This document shows, in pieces, positions 1 to 9,495 of a stretch of DNA of 64,000 bases. The stretch covers positions 62,001 to 126,000 of the forward strand of contig CAKOGP040001803.1 in the NCBI GenBank assembly GCA_933822405.4. Reading direction: 5' to 3'. This stretch comes from Cylindrotheca closterium. Lineage: Eukaryota; Bacillariophyta; Bacillariophyceae; Bacillariales; Bacillariaceae. The notes beneath the pieces are model-generated. The model had not been told where the DNA came from. It saw only the letters and a list, made by a program, of their open reading frames with translations, and did not search any database. How positions within the stretch are numbered: position 1 is the first letter of the stretch; each line of letters starts with the position of its first letter. The translations under genes and the position numbers were made by a program.

Positions 1-202
1 GTTTTGTACTAGGTTCTACGATTTTCTGGTCCTCAACAGTGCCGCTTTATTCACCACCGTCGTGTTTTTCTCACACGCTTTTCCTCAAAGGCTCATAACA
101 CACGAACTGGTCCCGACTTGCATCAACAGCAATAATCACCCTTCTAAAATACTACAACACCACACGCCCACACACCCACACTACTCGCTCAAGAACAACA
201 AC

Positions 203-1822
203 ATGGAGGTCCTAAAGGTACAACAAGTCAAGCTGACTCCAGACAATGGCGCTATTGCGACCGCTAGAAAGATCGAGAAGGCCAAAGAGCCCACGGAAGC
301 TCCGGCCGTAGCCGAGTTTCTGCTAGCACTTGCGCACTCCCATCCAGATGGAAGCGACTCTCCTTCTAGCAATGCACGAAAAGCTAGCACTGCACCGAAG
401 ACTACTGTCAGTACACCACCAACTGCTACTGTCACTACCAACATGACCAAGAAGCTAGGTGGCAAGATTGTCAATCGCCCTAACGGAGCACCTGTCCGTG
501 CGCGTCCTCTCCCAGAATATCTCACATTGACTCGGATACCCCCGCTTCTGTTTGCTGAGAAGCTCCTCCGACACGAAAATGTTCCTCTAGAGCACTACTT
601 CCCCGATCAATTCGATGTCGAGGTTGCGAACTACCAACCATCAGATCACGACATTATTTGTGGCCGCGGAAGAGGTAACTTTTCCCACATTGGAAACCAG
701 AAGCTCTTGGACATTATCCGCGAACGCCAAGATGATTACTTGAAGAGCAACAAGCGCGGCAAGGGCGCTCTTGGCAAGCAAATCCTCCTCGAGATCTTGA
801 TGAACGGAGGACGCTTCATCAAGCTTAAGGACAAGGACCAACAAGTTTGGCGGGTCCTATCTCACAAGGACGTTAACACCAAGATTATGCACTGCATCCG
901 TGATCAAATCAACTTTCAACGCAAGCAGACTCTTGCTCCTGCTGCTGGAGATGAAGAGACAAAAGGAACCAAGAATACCTTGGATGCCTCTAGCTTTCCT
1001 CCGGCCAAGAGAATGAAGTCAGGAGCCAAGAAGCTCTCGTCCTACCTCAAGATGAAGTACAACGATGGAGATGATCAAGAAGGTGGGGACAAGTCCGTCC
1101 CAATCACTCCCAAGGAAAAAGCCGACCGTGCACTTTCACAGGCGTCATCCTTCGCCGCTGACCTCCAAGGCCTTCAAGCACCCCGAGTCGGGGCTGCAGA
1201 TCGAAGTCTCGCTGAAGCCATGCTCGCAAGAAGCCAAGCCGAAAAGGCCGAGACCAAAAGCTCGGAACTTGCTGGGGCTCGAATGGACGCGTCTCGTTTC
1301 GAAGAAGGTGATGATATGGCCAGTCTATTGGCCCACCAAAAGCATGCCTTTTCCATGGGATCAGGAATGCAGCCTGGTCTTCACAATCTCATTGCCAAGA
1401 AGGAAGCCGAGCTGGCTGCACTACGAGCCGCCATGATGGGCGATAGTGGTATGGGTGGTATGATGTCATACTCATCTCTAATGCCTCAATTGGGACCAAG
1501 TGCATTGGACAGGCATAACATGATTCTGGCTCGAGCTGAATTGGCTGCTCATGGATTGCGAGATCCTTTGGCAGATCGCTTACGATTGGCCAACATGATG
1601 AATCAAGATGCCATGATGGCCGATCACTTGAGACAAGTTGCGATGCAAAGGGGTGGCATGGCAGGCCATCCTTTGGCTTCATTATTCGGTGGTTTGTCCT
1701 CACAGTCACAACACTTGCCCGACGTGCATTCCGGGGCTGGAATCTCGTCGTCGGAAGGGGATGCTGCTGCCTCTGCTACTTCGACTGGCCCAAAGGAAGC
1801 AACCACTTGCTCGACCATATAA
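203..1822 (+). CDS. DUF6824-domain protein (long form), 539 aa
   Basis: Function unknown. Residues about 150-240 hold the domain I recognise as DUF6824: a D-x-I-I-C-G-R-G-R motif, H-I-G-N-Q, then K-Q-x-L-L-E-I-L-M-N-G-G-R-F and a Trp-containing segment. The same domain recurs in five other genes in this window (33244, 38388, 41594, 44854, 47925), but this one has the GRGRGNFSH variant, a long low-complexity N-terminus and a Met/Ala/Leu-rich C-terminal half. The frame is open upstream to 62, but the residues there are His/Thr/Pro-rich and UTR-like. I chose the ATG at 203, preceded by a run of AAC triplets. No introns seen. A nuclear or nucleic-acid role is sometimes guessed for such basic domains, but nothing here proves it. 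Confidence 0.8.
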   Translation: MEVLKVQQVKLTPDNGAIATARKIEKAKEPTEAPAVAEFLLALAHSHPDGSDSPSSNARKASTAPKTTVSTPPTATVTTNMTKKLGGKIVNRPNGAPVRARPLPEYLTLTRIPPLLFAEKLLRHENVPLEHYFPDQFDVEVANYQPSDHDIICGRGRGNFSHIGNQKLLDIIRERQDDYLKSNKRGKGALGKQILLEILMNGGRFIKLKDKDQQVWRVLSHKDVNTKIMHCIRDQINFQRKQTLAPAAGDEETKGTKNTLDASSFPPAKRMKSGAKKLSSYLKMKYNDGDDQEGGDKSVPITPKEKADRALSQASSFAADLQGLQAPRVGAADRSLAEAMLARSQAEKAETKSSELAGARMDASRFEEGDDMASLLAHQKHAFSMGSGMQPGLHNLIAKKEAELAALRAAMMGDSGMGGMMSYSSLMPQLGPSALDRHNMILARAELAAHGLRDPLADRLRLANMMNQDAMMADHLRQVAMQRGGMAGHPLASLFGGLSSQSQHLPDVHSGAGISSSEGDAAASATSTGPKEATTCSTI

Positions 1823-2004
1823 TCAATCATATCATCCATCGGGGCAAACATCATCACAATCACCACCTTGTAGCAAGTGTACTATTTAAAATTACAGTTA
1901 TATAAACATACATCAAAACTAAAATTAAACAGACATGTTAAGACTTGTTTTATTAAATAGAAGTTATTGTTTCTGCTGTCTAGCTGCATTATTAGTTTGT
2001 CTTC

Positions 2005-2841
2005 CTACATGTATTGACTGGCAACAATCGCCAATCCTCCAACGACTACAGCCCCAATTCCAATATAGGTACACATATCTGAACCACCCTTGCTGGCAGC
2101 ATTGGGTGGTGTATAGTCGGGATCTAGCTTGACCATGAGTGGAATTGTTTCGGCTTGCATTTTGGCAGTATCCACCTCCTCTGTAGCAGCCAGGGCCTTG
2201 GCCAGTGGCAACAACATATCCTTGGACCATTTTTGAATGACCTTGTCTTGGGCCTGTTCTCCCATGGCGCTAGCATCGCACTTGGCCAATTCCCCAAGGC
2301 GTTTGGCTCCAGCTTTTTGCAGTCCTTGATCAATGGTGGTGGGATTCTTGAGAAAGGTGGTATAGTTGGAATCGCCAAGACCGCAAATGGCATACTTTAA
2401 GCCAGTCAAAATGTTAGTGTTACTTCCGTCGTTCGTAAGGAACTCGTCACAGAGATCGCGGAATCGATAGGAGCCCAAGGGAGCTGTAAGCGGAAATAAT
2501 CAAATATGAGAAACACGGATAGAAATATTTTGTTAGGGGGAAATAATAATGGGAGGTGCAGTATAGTTGTGAATCATTCGTCCAGTCCCTTTCTTACCTT
2601 GACCAACTCCATAAGAGGATACAAAAATCACTAGACATTTGGTATAATCCGCATGCTTTACTTCCAAGAAATCATCGAGCTGAATGCAAGTAGTTTCCAC
2701 CTCCAAGGAGGGCAACTTGTGTTTTGCAAAAAAGTCGTCATTGTAGGTGGATTTTATCAAGTTGCAAAACTCCCTGGCAGCACCTTCGGAATTTCCCATT
2801 TGAGATCCATAGAGGACGTATAGTTTTTCAGTACGAGACAT
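2005..2841 (-). CDS. Tail-anchored flavodoxin-domain protein, two exons, 240 aa
   Basis: Exon 1 is 2841-2598 and exon 2 is 2483-2005. The intron 2597-2484 (114 nt) has a GTAAG donor and an AG acceptor in phase 1. The join restores the S-Y-G-V-G-Q-A-P-L loop typical of FMN-binding flavodoxin domains of the P450-reductase/sulfite-reductase class. The FMN phosphate loop is Y-G-S-Q-M-G-N-S near residue 11, and a G-L-G-D-S-N-Y motif follows later. No FAD or NADPH domain follows. Instead the protein ends in a hydrophobic stretch of about 18 residues at the extreme C-terminus, suggesting a tail anchor in the ER or an organelle outer membrane. It lies 260 bp from a cytochrome b5-domain gene on the same strand. 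An electron-transfer role is inferred from the fold, and the partner is unknown. Confidence 0.75.
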
Positions 2842-3102
2842 ACTGTGTGTACAGTACTTGTAGATAGTTATTAGTGTGGTTGTAAGGGTAGCAATATATG
2901 TATGTATATAGAGAAGAGGGAGACAAACACACAATGCTGATGAGGCGCAGCGTTTTCAGAGTTGCGTTTTTGGTTGCATTTTGAATGATGCTGACTCGTT
3001 CGACTCCAATCACAACACGAAATAGTCGATGTAATATAACCGGTATGTAATGCAATAGACCAAATGATGAACGATCAGTTGGGCAAAGGAGAGATATTCT
3101 AA

Positions 3103-3744
3103 TTACAAATTTTGCGTTCCACTCAGACCCCAAGGCATTGCAATTTTCATGCCACCATCGTCATCTTGTTCGTCCTTGTCCTCCTGTTCTTCTTCGTCTT
3201 CTTCCATTGCCAAGGTTGGCAACGTATTGGGTGCTATAGTCCCGAGTAGCAGCTGACGTATGAATCCGCTCTCATTCAACCAGCGATGATACTTGTTGAA
3301 CAGCGGGGTGGCATCTTTTCCCAAGACTTGCTTGAAAATACTAGCCCCTCCAGGATGATAGGACAGATAGGGACTAATGTTGTAGACATTTCCTTTGAGA
3401 ACAATCCATCCATCCTGCTTTTTATTGTGCTTTGCCACTTCGCTCATTGGAATGTTCCGTCGTAGTGGTCGACCTTGTTGCTTTTGCTTTTGCTTCACTT
3501 GTTGTTGTTTCCATTCCTTTTGATCTTTCCGAGGACCCCGTTGTCGGACGTCAACTGCTGGTTTCCGTTTGGAGTATTTGGGTTGTTGCGGAGGACGACC
3601 ATTGTCAGTCATCTGTTGTTGTTGTTGTTGTTGTTGTCGTTGATGATGATCCAAAGAGGATGTCGCAACTCCATCCTTCAAAGAGGTTGAGGATGTGTCT
3701 GCACTTGCATTTGCACTCGCAGCATTCTTCTTCTTTCGAAACAT
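3103..3744 (-). CDS. Cytochrome b5-domain protein (Ncb5or type), polyQ N-terminus, 213 aa
   Basis: Residues about 92-172 form a cytochrome b5 heme-binding domain. H130 in Y-H-P-G-G and H153 in K-Y-H-R-W are the expected axial heme ligands. The spacing and the K-H-N-K, V-Y-N-I-S-P-Y and F-x-K-Y-H-R-W-L motifs match the b5 domain of cytochrome b5 reductase 4 (Ncb5or) rather than microsomal b5. The flavin reductase module is absent. The N-terminus is basic and Gln-rich, with a CAA/CAG run encoding about 8 Gln, and a Glu/Asp-rich stretch lies near the C-terminus. I chose the ATG at 3744 because the upstream open frame is unlike protein. It is divergent from a paralogue at 4288. No membrane segment, so probably soluble. 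Confidence 0.8.
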   Translation of the reverse strand: MFRKKKNAASANASADTSSTSLKDGVATSSLDHHQRQQQQQQQQMTDNGRPPQQPKYSKRKPAVDVRQRGPRKDQKEWKQQQVKQKQKQQGRPLRRNIPMSEVAKHNKKQDGWIVLKGNVYNISPYLSYHPGGASIFKQVLGKDATPLFNKYHRWLNESGFIRQLLLGTIAPNTLPTLAMEEDEEEQEDKDEQDDDGGMKIAMPWGLSGTQNL

Positions 3745-4287
3745 TTTGCAATTACAAAAGGTATCCTCTGAAGCACGACCAGTCGGTATTTGACAAGAAA
3801 CTTGCTTTTGTCCTTTGTGGTTCCAGTGTCTCCAACAATCGATCAGAAGTCCAAGACTTTTCCTTGACCAGTCAGTCACTGGTTTATTCGCTGTGAGAAA
3901 GACGCTCGGCAGGCCGCAATCAATCTATCAATCGGTATTTTAAAATTAGTTGTCCAAGAATGACAAGGAATGCGTCAATCTCAGTCGTGATGAGTGAGTC
4001 AGCTCCAGCGAATGTCGTCTGCTACAGTATGAGGGAGTTTGAACTACTTGTGACTTTGTGATCATGCGTTGTGTATCATAAAAACAGATTGCTAAAAGAC
4101 ATAGAATAGTCCTAAATATGAAAAGATGGATGGATTCATTCGACTACTTACTCATTGGAAGGCGCAACATGAACAACGACGAAGCTGTGCGAGACAAAGC
4201 CTCAGGCCACCCACTACTGCAGGTTAATCCTTTCACACTACAGTACTGTCCAGTAAGTAATCAATTACTCAATACAATTATAATAAC
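3745..4287. promoter_or_regulatory. Divergent intergenic region between two cytochrome b5 paralogues
   Basis: This 543-bp spacer separates the start codons of two head-to-head paralogous genes, so it must carry both promoters. I see no clear TATA box pair or coding potential. Shared regulation is an inference from the arrangement. Confidence 0.4.
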
Positions 4288-4887
4288 ATGGCAGACAATA
4301 ACGATATGGGACCGCCACCCTCTCGCGGCCCAAAAGCCGACACACCCATGCCATCCGCGATGAAGAAACCCAACCCTCGGTTTGCGGTGAACCTTACCGA
4401 CAAGGTCGGCAATGATACAACCTTGCCTCCACCAAAGGTTAACAAGTACAATCGAAAAGCAAAAACTGGGGGAGAAGGAAAATTGACCAAATCAGTAGGC
4501 CGTCTGGGTTTGATGCAATGGAACAAGCTGCTGGCCAACACGGACGATCTGGCACAACGCAAGGGGGCACCGCTGAGAAGGGGGATTCCAGTGTCAGAAG
4601 TCAAAAAGCACAACAAGGTACACGATGCCTGGATGATTCTGAGAGGCAAAGTATACAATATTGGACCCTATCTGGCGTATCACCCCGGAGGCATTGACAT
4701 CATGAAATCCGTTCTGGGGAAAGATGGTACTGCCTTGTTTGATAAATACCATAGATGGGTCAGTATTGATGGATTAGTAGGACCACTATTACTTGGTACT
4801 GCAGAAATTAAGACAATGGAAACTTTGGATGACGAGGAGGAAGAGGAATCAGAATCAGATGAGAGCGAAGAGGAGGAAACTATTTGA
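4288..4887 (+). CDS. Cytochrome b5-domain protein (Ncb5or type), acidic tail, 199 aa
   Basis: Residues about 94-174 form a cytochrome b5 domain with heme ligands H132 (Y-H-P-G-G) and H155 (K-Y-H-R-W). The flanking R-G-K-V-Y-N-I-G-P-Y and L-L-L-G-T are shared with the divergent neighbour at 3103-3744, as is the L-R-R-x-I-P-x-S-E-V-x-K-H-N-K entry motif, so the two are clear paralogues. The N-terminal 90 residues are basic and Pro/Lys-rich. The last 20 residues are almost all Asp/Glu/Ser. No reductase module and no membrane segment. Probably a soluble heme electron carrier or heme-binding protein; its redox partner is unknown. A single open frame with its ATG at 4288. Confidence 0.82.
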   Translation: MADNNDMGPPPSRGPKADTPMPSAMKKPNPRFAVNLTDKVGNDTTLPPPKVNKYNRKAKTGGEGKLTKSVGRLGLMQWNKLLANTDDLAQRKGAPLRRGIPVSEVKKHNKVHDAWMILRGKVYNIGPYLAYHPGGIDIMKSVLGKDGTALFDKYHRWVSIDGLVGPLLLGTAEIKTMETLDDEEEEESESDESEEEETI

Positions 4888-5403
4888 ATTGTTGACAAAA
4901 GTCGTTGATGCTGCAGCTAACCATCGACTTTCAAGGTTTTTCAATCCATGTAATCCTACTACATTCTCCTAATACAATAATTGTTATTATATTATGTTAT
5001 ATTATACTTACCTTTGCAACGTTACTTACCTTTCTATTTTATGCTCAGCGTATTAAGAGCCCGATAGCGCACCAATTGCTTGCTGATTGTCGAAGCTTTT
5101 GCTGCCTTTGCGCCTAAACGTTTTCTAAAATCGATTTACAAAATTCCACAATATAATACCGGCTATGAATACCTTACAGCAGTACTTGCATATCTGTTGC
5201 CAAGCATACGATACGGTATGCCTCCAGATTCTGGAAGGGCGTATAGCCAATAATACAAGCCAGTGGTATTACTGTAGTCGCTTTGTTTGAGACCCCATCG
5301 GCGTTCGACCGTCGCACGCCGCATCCTGACAAAAACAAGATTGATCTGTCTACAGGTATCACAGTTGCTGTGATTCATTCATTCGTTCATCGGCAAACAC
5401 ACA
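4888..5403. other. Intergenic, nothing recognised
   Basis: 516 bp between the end of the b5 gene and the LRR gene. It has AT-rich tracts (around 4975-5010) consistent with a 3' UTR. No coding potential stands out. Confidence 0.4.
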
Positions 5404-7197
5404 ATGGAATACACTGAAGAGGAACCCAGCAAGGTGTTTCTGTACAAACAAGACGCAGAGGATCTTCCCAGTGATATTATGTCGTTGGTAACAGATGTCT
5501 CGGTGCGAGTCTTTCGCAAGCAGGCATTGCGATATTTCCATGCCTTGGAAGAGGTAGAATTTTCGGAAGGGCTCGAGGAGATTGAAGCTTCCGCTTTCTT
5601 CGATTGTCGAGCTTTGAGAAAGGTCTCCATTCCATCTACAGTAAAATGCACTGGTAAAAGGTCATTTCACCGGTGCACGAATCTTGTGGATGTTCAACTG
5701 AAAGAAGGTCTGGTGTCGATTGAAAATTCGGCGTTTGGTGTTTGTACGGAACTTGGAACGATGCGACTTCCTTCGTCCGTGGCCATCATTGAACAATCTG
5801 CGTTTGGACATTGTAGATCCTTGGTGAGTATTGAACTTCAAGAAGGGCTTCAATTCATCGGCATCCAAGCCTTTCAAAGCTGTACATCATTGAAGGAAAT
5901 TGATATCCCCTCCACTGTTGTCAAAATTGAATGGGGTGCCTTTCGTGACTGTCATCAGCTGAGTCGTGTTGGGCTCAAGGTTGGGCTACTGGGCCAACTC
6001 GATGCGGATACCTTTGCCAGGTGCTACCGTCTGCCATCCATATCCTTGCCTTCAAGCATCGAGAGCATCGAATCTAGCTTTTTCAATTGCAGATCCTTGG
6101 TTGACGTCAGACTCGCGGAAGGACTGAAAACCTGTCTTGACCGGTCCTTTGAAGATTGCACGGCATTGAAGGCGGTTAACTTACCATCTACTCTGGAGGA
6201 GATTGGCAAACGGGCCTTCAGTGGATGCGTGACGCTATCTCAAATCAACCTTCCAAAAGGACTAGTACGGATCCGGACCAAGGCGTTTTTCGATTGTTCA
6301 TCACTGCCGGCTATCTCGTTGCCTACTTCGCTGGAAGTAATCGAAAAGCTTGCGTTCGGGCATTGCTTTTCCCTACTCGGAGTAGAGTTTCCAAACGGGT
6401 CCAATGTGCAACTACAAGGCGCTGTATTTTACAAATGCGCGCGGCTGGTGAATCTCTCAATTCCACCTTTGGTGGAACATGTCGTCACAGCAGAAGATCT
6501 TCTCTTTCTCGGATGCGAACGGTTGCAAGACTTGGCTGGGGATCGAAGTCTTCGAGATCGATTCAAGGACCTGCCACTCCACCAAGCCTGTTATTCTTCC
6601 TCGACAACAACACTGGAAGACCTTGTCAAGCAGCTGGGCTTATGCTGTGATCAAATAACGAAAGATGCTTTTGGCATGACGCCATTTCATATTGTAGCTA
6701 CCAGCTCCAATCCAAGGACTGAAATATTGGGAGCTCTTTTGGAGAAGTATTCAGTGGAGGCTTTTTATCATAAAGACACGCACGGTACTACCATGATGGA
6801 CTACATGCTGATACACCAATCTCCGAAGATTGTCCCTTTGATCAAGATGGTGCTTCAGAGGACAACACTGCCTGCCATCTCTGGCTGGGGTTTGGATAGA
6901 TGCAAATCGATAATCTTACAGCAGATAGAAGACGATTTTCCTGGAGACAATGTCCATGCTCTACAGAAGATCAGAGATCAACTGATAATATTTTCAAAGC
7001 TCGAGATGACATCTCTGTTGGAGCTTTCATTGTGGAAGATGAAGAAGAAATCAATGATAACAAGTCCTAAAGAGGTCTCCCGACTCTTATGTGGCGCCAA
7101 TGCCGTCATGCCACAAGTGATTGGCTATCTCTGGGACAGTTCTGTGCCATATGATGAGTTACCATCATCCATGTTCCCATTCAACATATCAGAGTGA
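5404..7197 (+). CDS. BspA-type leucine-rich-repeat protein with C-terminal ankyrin-like region, 597 aa
   Basis: Residues about 40-380 hold roughly a dozen BspA-like LRR units of about 23 residues. Their consensus resembles L-x-x-I-x-x-x-A-F-x-x-C-x-x-L-x-x-I-x-L-P-S-x-(V/L). The phrases S-A-F-G-x-C and I-x-L-P-S-S recur. From about residue 390 the sequence changes to L-P-L-H-Q-A-C ... G-M-T-P-F-H-I-V-A, which is ankyrin-like. The BspA-LRR plus ankyrin layout is a common expanded family in diatoms, with individual roles unknown. There is no signal peptide or transmembrane helix, so it is probably intracellular and protein-binding. A single exon with its ATG at 5404. Confidence 0.8.
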   Translation: MEYTEEEPSKVFLYKQDAEDLPSDIMSLVTDVSVRVFRKQALRYFHALEEVEFSEGLEEIEASAFFDCRALRKVSIPSTVKCTGKRSFHRCTNLVDVQLKEGLVSIENSAFGVCTELGTMRLPSSVAIIEQSAFGHCRSLVSIELQEGLQFIGIQAFQSCTSLKEIDIPSTVVKIEWGAFRDCHQLSRVGLKVGLLGQLDADTFARCYRLPSISLPSSIESIESSFFNCRSLVDVRLAEGLKTCLDRSFEDCTALKAVNLPSTLEEIGKRAFSGCVTLSQINLPKGLVRIRTKAFFDCSSLPAISLPTSLEVIEKLAFGHCFSLLGVEFPNGSNVQLQGAVFYKCARLVNLSIPPLVEHVVTAEDLLFLGCERLQDLAGDRSLRDRFKDLPLHQACYSSSTTTLEDLVKQLGLCCDQITKDAFGMTPFHIVATSSNPRTEILGALLEKYSVEAFYHKDTHGTTMMDYMLIHQSPKIVPLIKMVLQRTTLPAISGWGLDRCKSIILQQIEDDFPGDNVHALQKIRDQLIIFSKLEMTSLLELSLWKMKKKSMITSPKEVSRLLCGANAVMPQVIGYLWDSSVPYDELPSSMFPFNISE

Positions 7198-7368
7198 AAT
7201 TACTTTGAAATATGGATATAAAAAAGCTAGTATACATTAATTTGAAACTGCCACTGCTATCACCCCTTAATAAATAGCATTCCCTTGATCAGGCTTACAG
7301 CGGTATTTCCTTCCACAGACATTGTGGATGCACGTGAAAAAATGAGAAGACGGCGTGTGTACAAGCAT

Positions 7369-8924
7369 TTATGACTCCAAAGCTGGAGTTTGTTTCTTTG
7401 CGAAACCCAATCGTCGTAGGATCTTTTGAATGCGCATGCGGAAGAGTCTCCAGACTCCCTTGGTCTTCGGTCTTCCCAAACCTCCAAAGGCACGCGACTT
7501 GAAGTTGGCCAAGGCCTTTTCGTATTGCACATTTCGCAATACGGAAGTGGCCGCTTCCCAACCCCAACGTTCGGCTTCGGCACGAGCACGGATACCCATT
7601 TGCTCCCGGAACTTGGCATTTTGCAATTGTTTGAGGCGGTCGACGTATCCATCAAGGTCATCTGGGTCGACCAAGAAACCATCTTCGCCGTCCTTGATCA
7701 AACTGGGAATTCCACCGGCATTGGCACCAACCACTGGAACGCCGCTGGCCATACTTTCCAAGACGACAAAACCAAGAGTTTCGGAATCACTGGGCATGAC
7801 AAAGGCATCAGCGGAAGCAAAGGCTTGGGATAGTTCATCTCCATTAAGCTGTCCCATAAACTTGGTTTTGGTATCCTTGAAGTATTCTTGTAATTCTTTC
7901 ATTTGAGGACCCTTTCCAACCAATGCCAAACGAGCATTGGGCATCTTGGCGAGCATGGCCTTGATATCTTTGAGTCTCTTTTCAGCACCCAATCGTCCAA
8001 CGTATACCATCAAAAAGTCATCAGGGTTTCCTTCTGTCATGATTTCTCTCATTTCGGCGCTCTTGAACTTGGGGTCAAACCGTTCCGTATCGATACCCTT
8101 GCGCCAGACATCGACGCGAGGGATACCTTCGGTAGTCAATTGTTCTTGCATTTGGGGAGAAGTGACCAAGGTCAAGTCAGCACGGCTGTGCGCCCATCTC
8201 AAAAGATCCCAAGCGAATTTTTCAATTCCTGGAATGAATCCCAAGTAGTTGACGGCGTAGCTGGGCAAGTGAGTGTGATAACTCATGACGAGTGGGATTT
8301 TGTTGACTCGGGCGTAGAAAATGGCGGCAAATAATATGAATCCACTGATAGTTTCAAAATGAGAAAAGAGGAAGAAAGAATGATTTGTCAGTAAACTTGG
8401 TCAAGTAGTATACGGCATCCATCACTCGTCAAGTTGTTTGTACAATACTAAACTTACGGACTGGTAACATGAATCAAGTCTGGCTTGAACTTTTCCAAGA
8501 CGCGGGCACCCTTCATTTCAAAATCAAAGGTCAAACTAATGTGATTGTACAAGGGAAAGGTGAATCCCTTAGTGTGAGTAATCTTGTATCCAAAGGCTTC
8601 ATCGGGAAGTTTCTCCTTTGGGGTTTTGCTGTCCACAGTCATGATTTCGACATTGTCTCCAGCCTTTTGCATGAATTTCAACATTTCCTTGAAACGATTG
8701 GCGTATCCAGAAACGTGAGTGAAGGGAGTTGGTTCCACCATGAGGCAGACACGTCGCGGAGGAGCGCTTTTGAGGGCAGGAGCGTCGTCACCACTGTTGC
8801 TATTGATGGCAGCAGAGGACATTTGCAGCGCAGTGCTGCCATTGGCCCGGCAAGGGCTGATAGCTTGAAAGGCATGTGCCGTTGTCATCAAGAGGACAAA
8901 TGCGGAGGATACGGACAGCTTCAT
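7369..8924 (-). CDS. SQD2: Sulfoquinovosyltransferase SQD2, plastid-targeted, two exons, 480 aa
   Basis: Family role: transfers sulfoquinovose from UDP-sulfoquinovose to diacylglycerol, the last step of plastid sulfolipid (SQDG) synthesis. Exon 1 is 8924-8458 and exon 2 is 8344-7369. The intron 8457-8345 (113 nt) has a GTAAGT donor and an AG acceptor in phase 2. The GT4 glycosyltransferase shows V-E-P-T-P-F-T-H-V-S-G-Y, K-P-D-L-I-H-V-T-S-P, M-S-Y-H-T-H-L-P, W-x-K-G-I-D-T-E-R-F and the E-x7-E motif in D-S-E-T-L-G-F-V-V-L-E, all as in plant SQD2. The N-terminus is a signal peptide ending A-H-A-F, matching the ASAFAP-type cleavage motif of diatom plastid proteins. A basic C-terminal tail may bind membrane. 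Confidence 0.92.
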
Positions 8925-9495
8925 CTCTCAATTTGAATTGTAACAATGGAAACTGGGTCTTTGCTGGATGCGTAGTCTCCTTCCAACACGGGAACCTTGA
9001 GGGTGAAAAAATGATGGCTCGCAGTTTTCCTCTTTCGAATGCAAAAACGTCGCTGCGATGCGTGTTCGAATTTACTGACGGTCGGTGGCTCAAATACCGC
9101 GGACTCACGACTGTTCTGAGCTATGATTGGTTAGTTTTGACGTGCACAAGTGTTCGAAATACCGCGATTTTGAAACGTTTGCCGGTATCTTCCAAGTTCA
9201 AACAAATCCGATTGGAGAAGAAGATGCAAACGAGCGCGTGGGAGGCAGTCCGTGAATCTGAATCTCCGCCAGCTCCGAATCTGCACTTACGTCACACGTC
9301 ATTGGAAATGAGATGCTGTCTGTCCTTACTTCTGGCTCATCATCAGGGACTGAATTCAGAATACGAAGTTACCCACGACTGACCAAAATTCAGTTTGAGC
9401 TCACTCAACTGCCATCATCTGCTGACACGATTGCAAGATCTCTTCGGAATCTGTTGGAAGGAATTCTCACGTCATATAACATATACAAAGCAACC
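8925..9495. promoter_or_regulatory. Divergent spacer between SQD2 and a secreted esterase
   Basis: 571 bp between two divergent start codons, so both promoters lie here. No recognisable motif or coding region. Confidence 0.35.

Noticed and set aside
2533..2934. A 133-codon stand-alone flavodoxin N-terminal gene
   Set aside because: The frame runs into an intron. Joining 2598 to 2483 gives a continuous flavodoxin domain, and the true start is the ATG at 2841.
7426..7906. Two overlapping + strand open frames of 135 and 158 codons
   Set aside because: Both are antisense to SQD2 exon 2, which is strongly supported.
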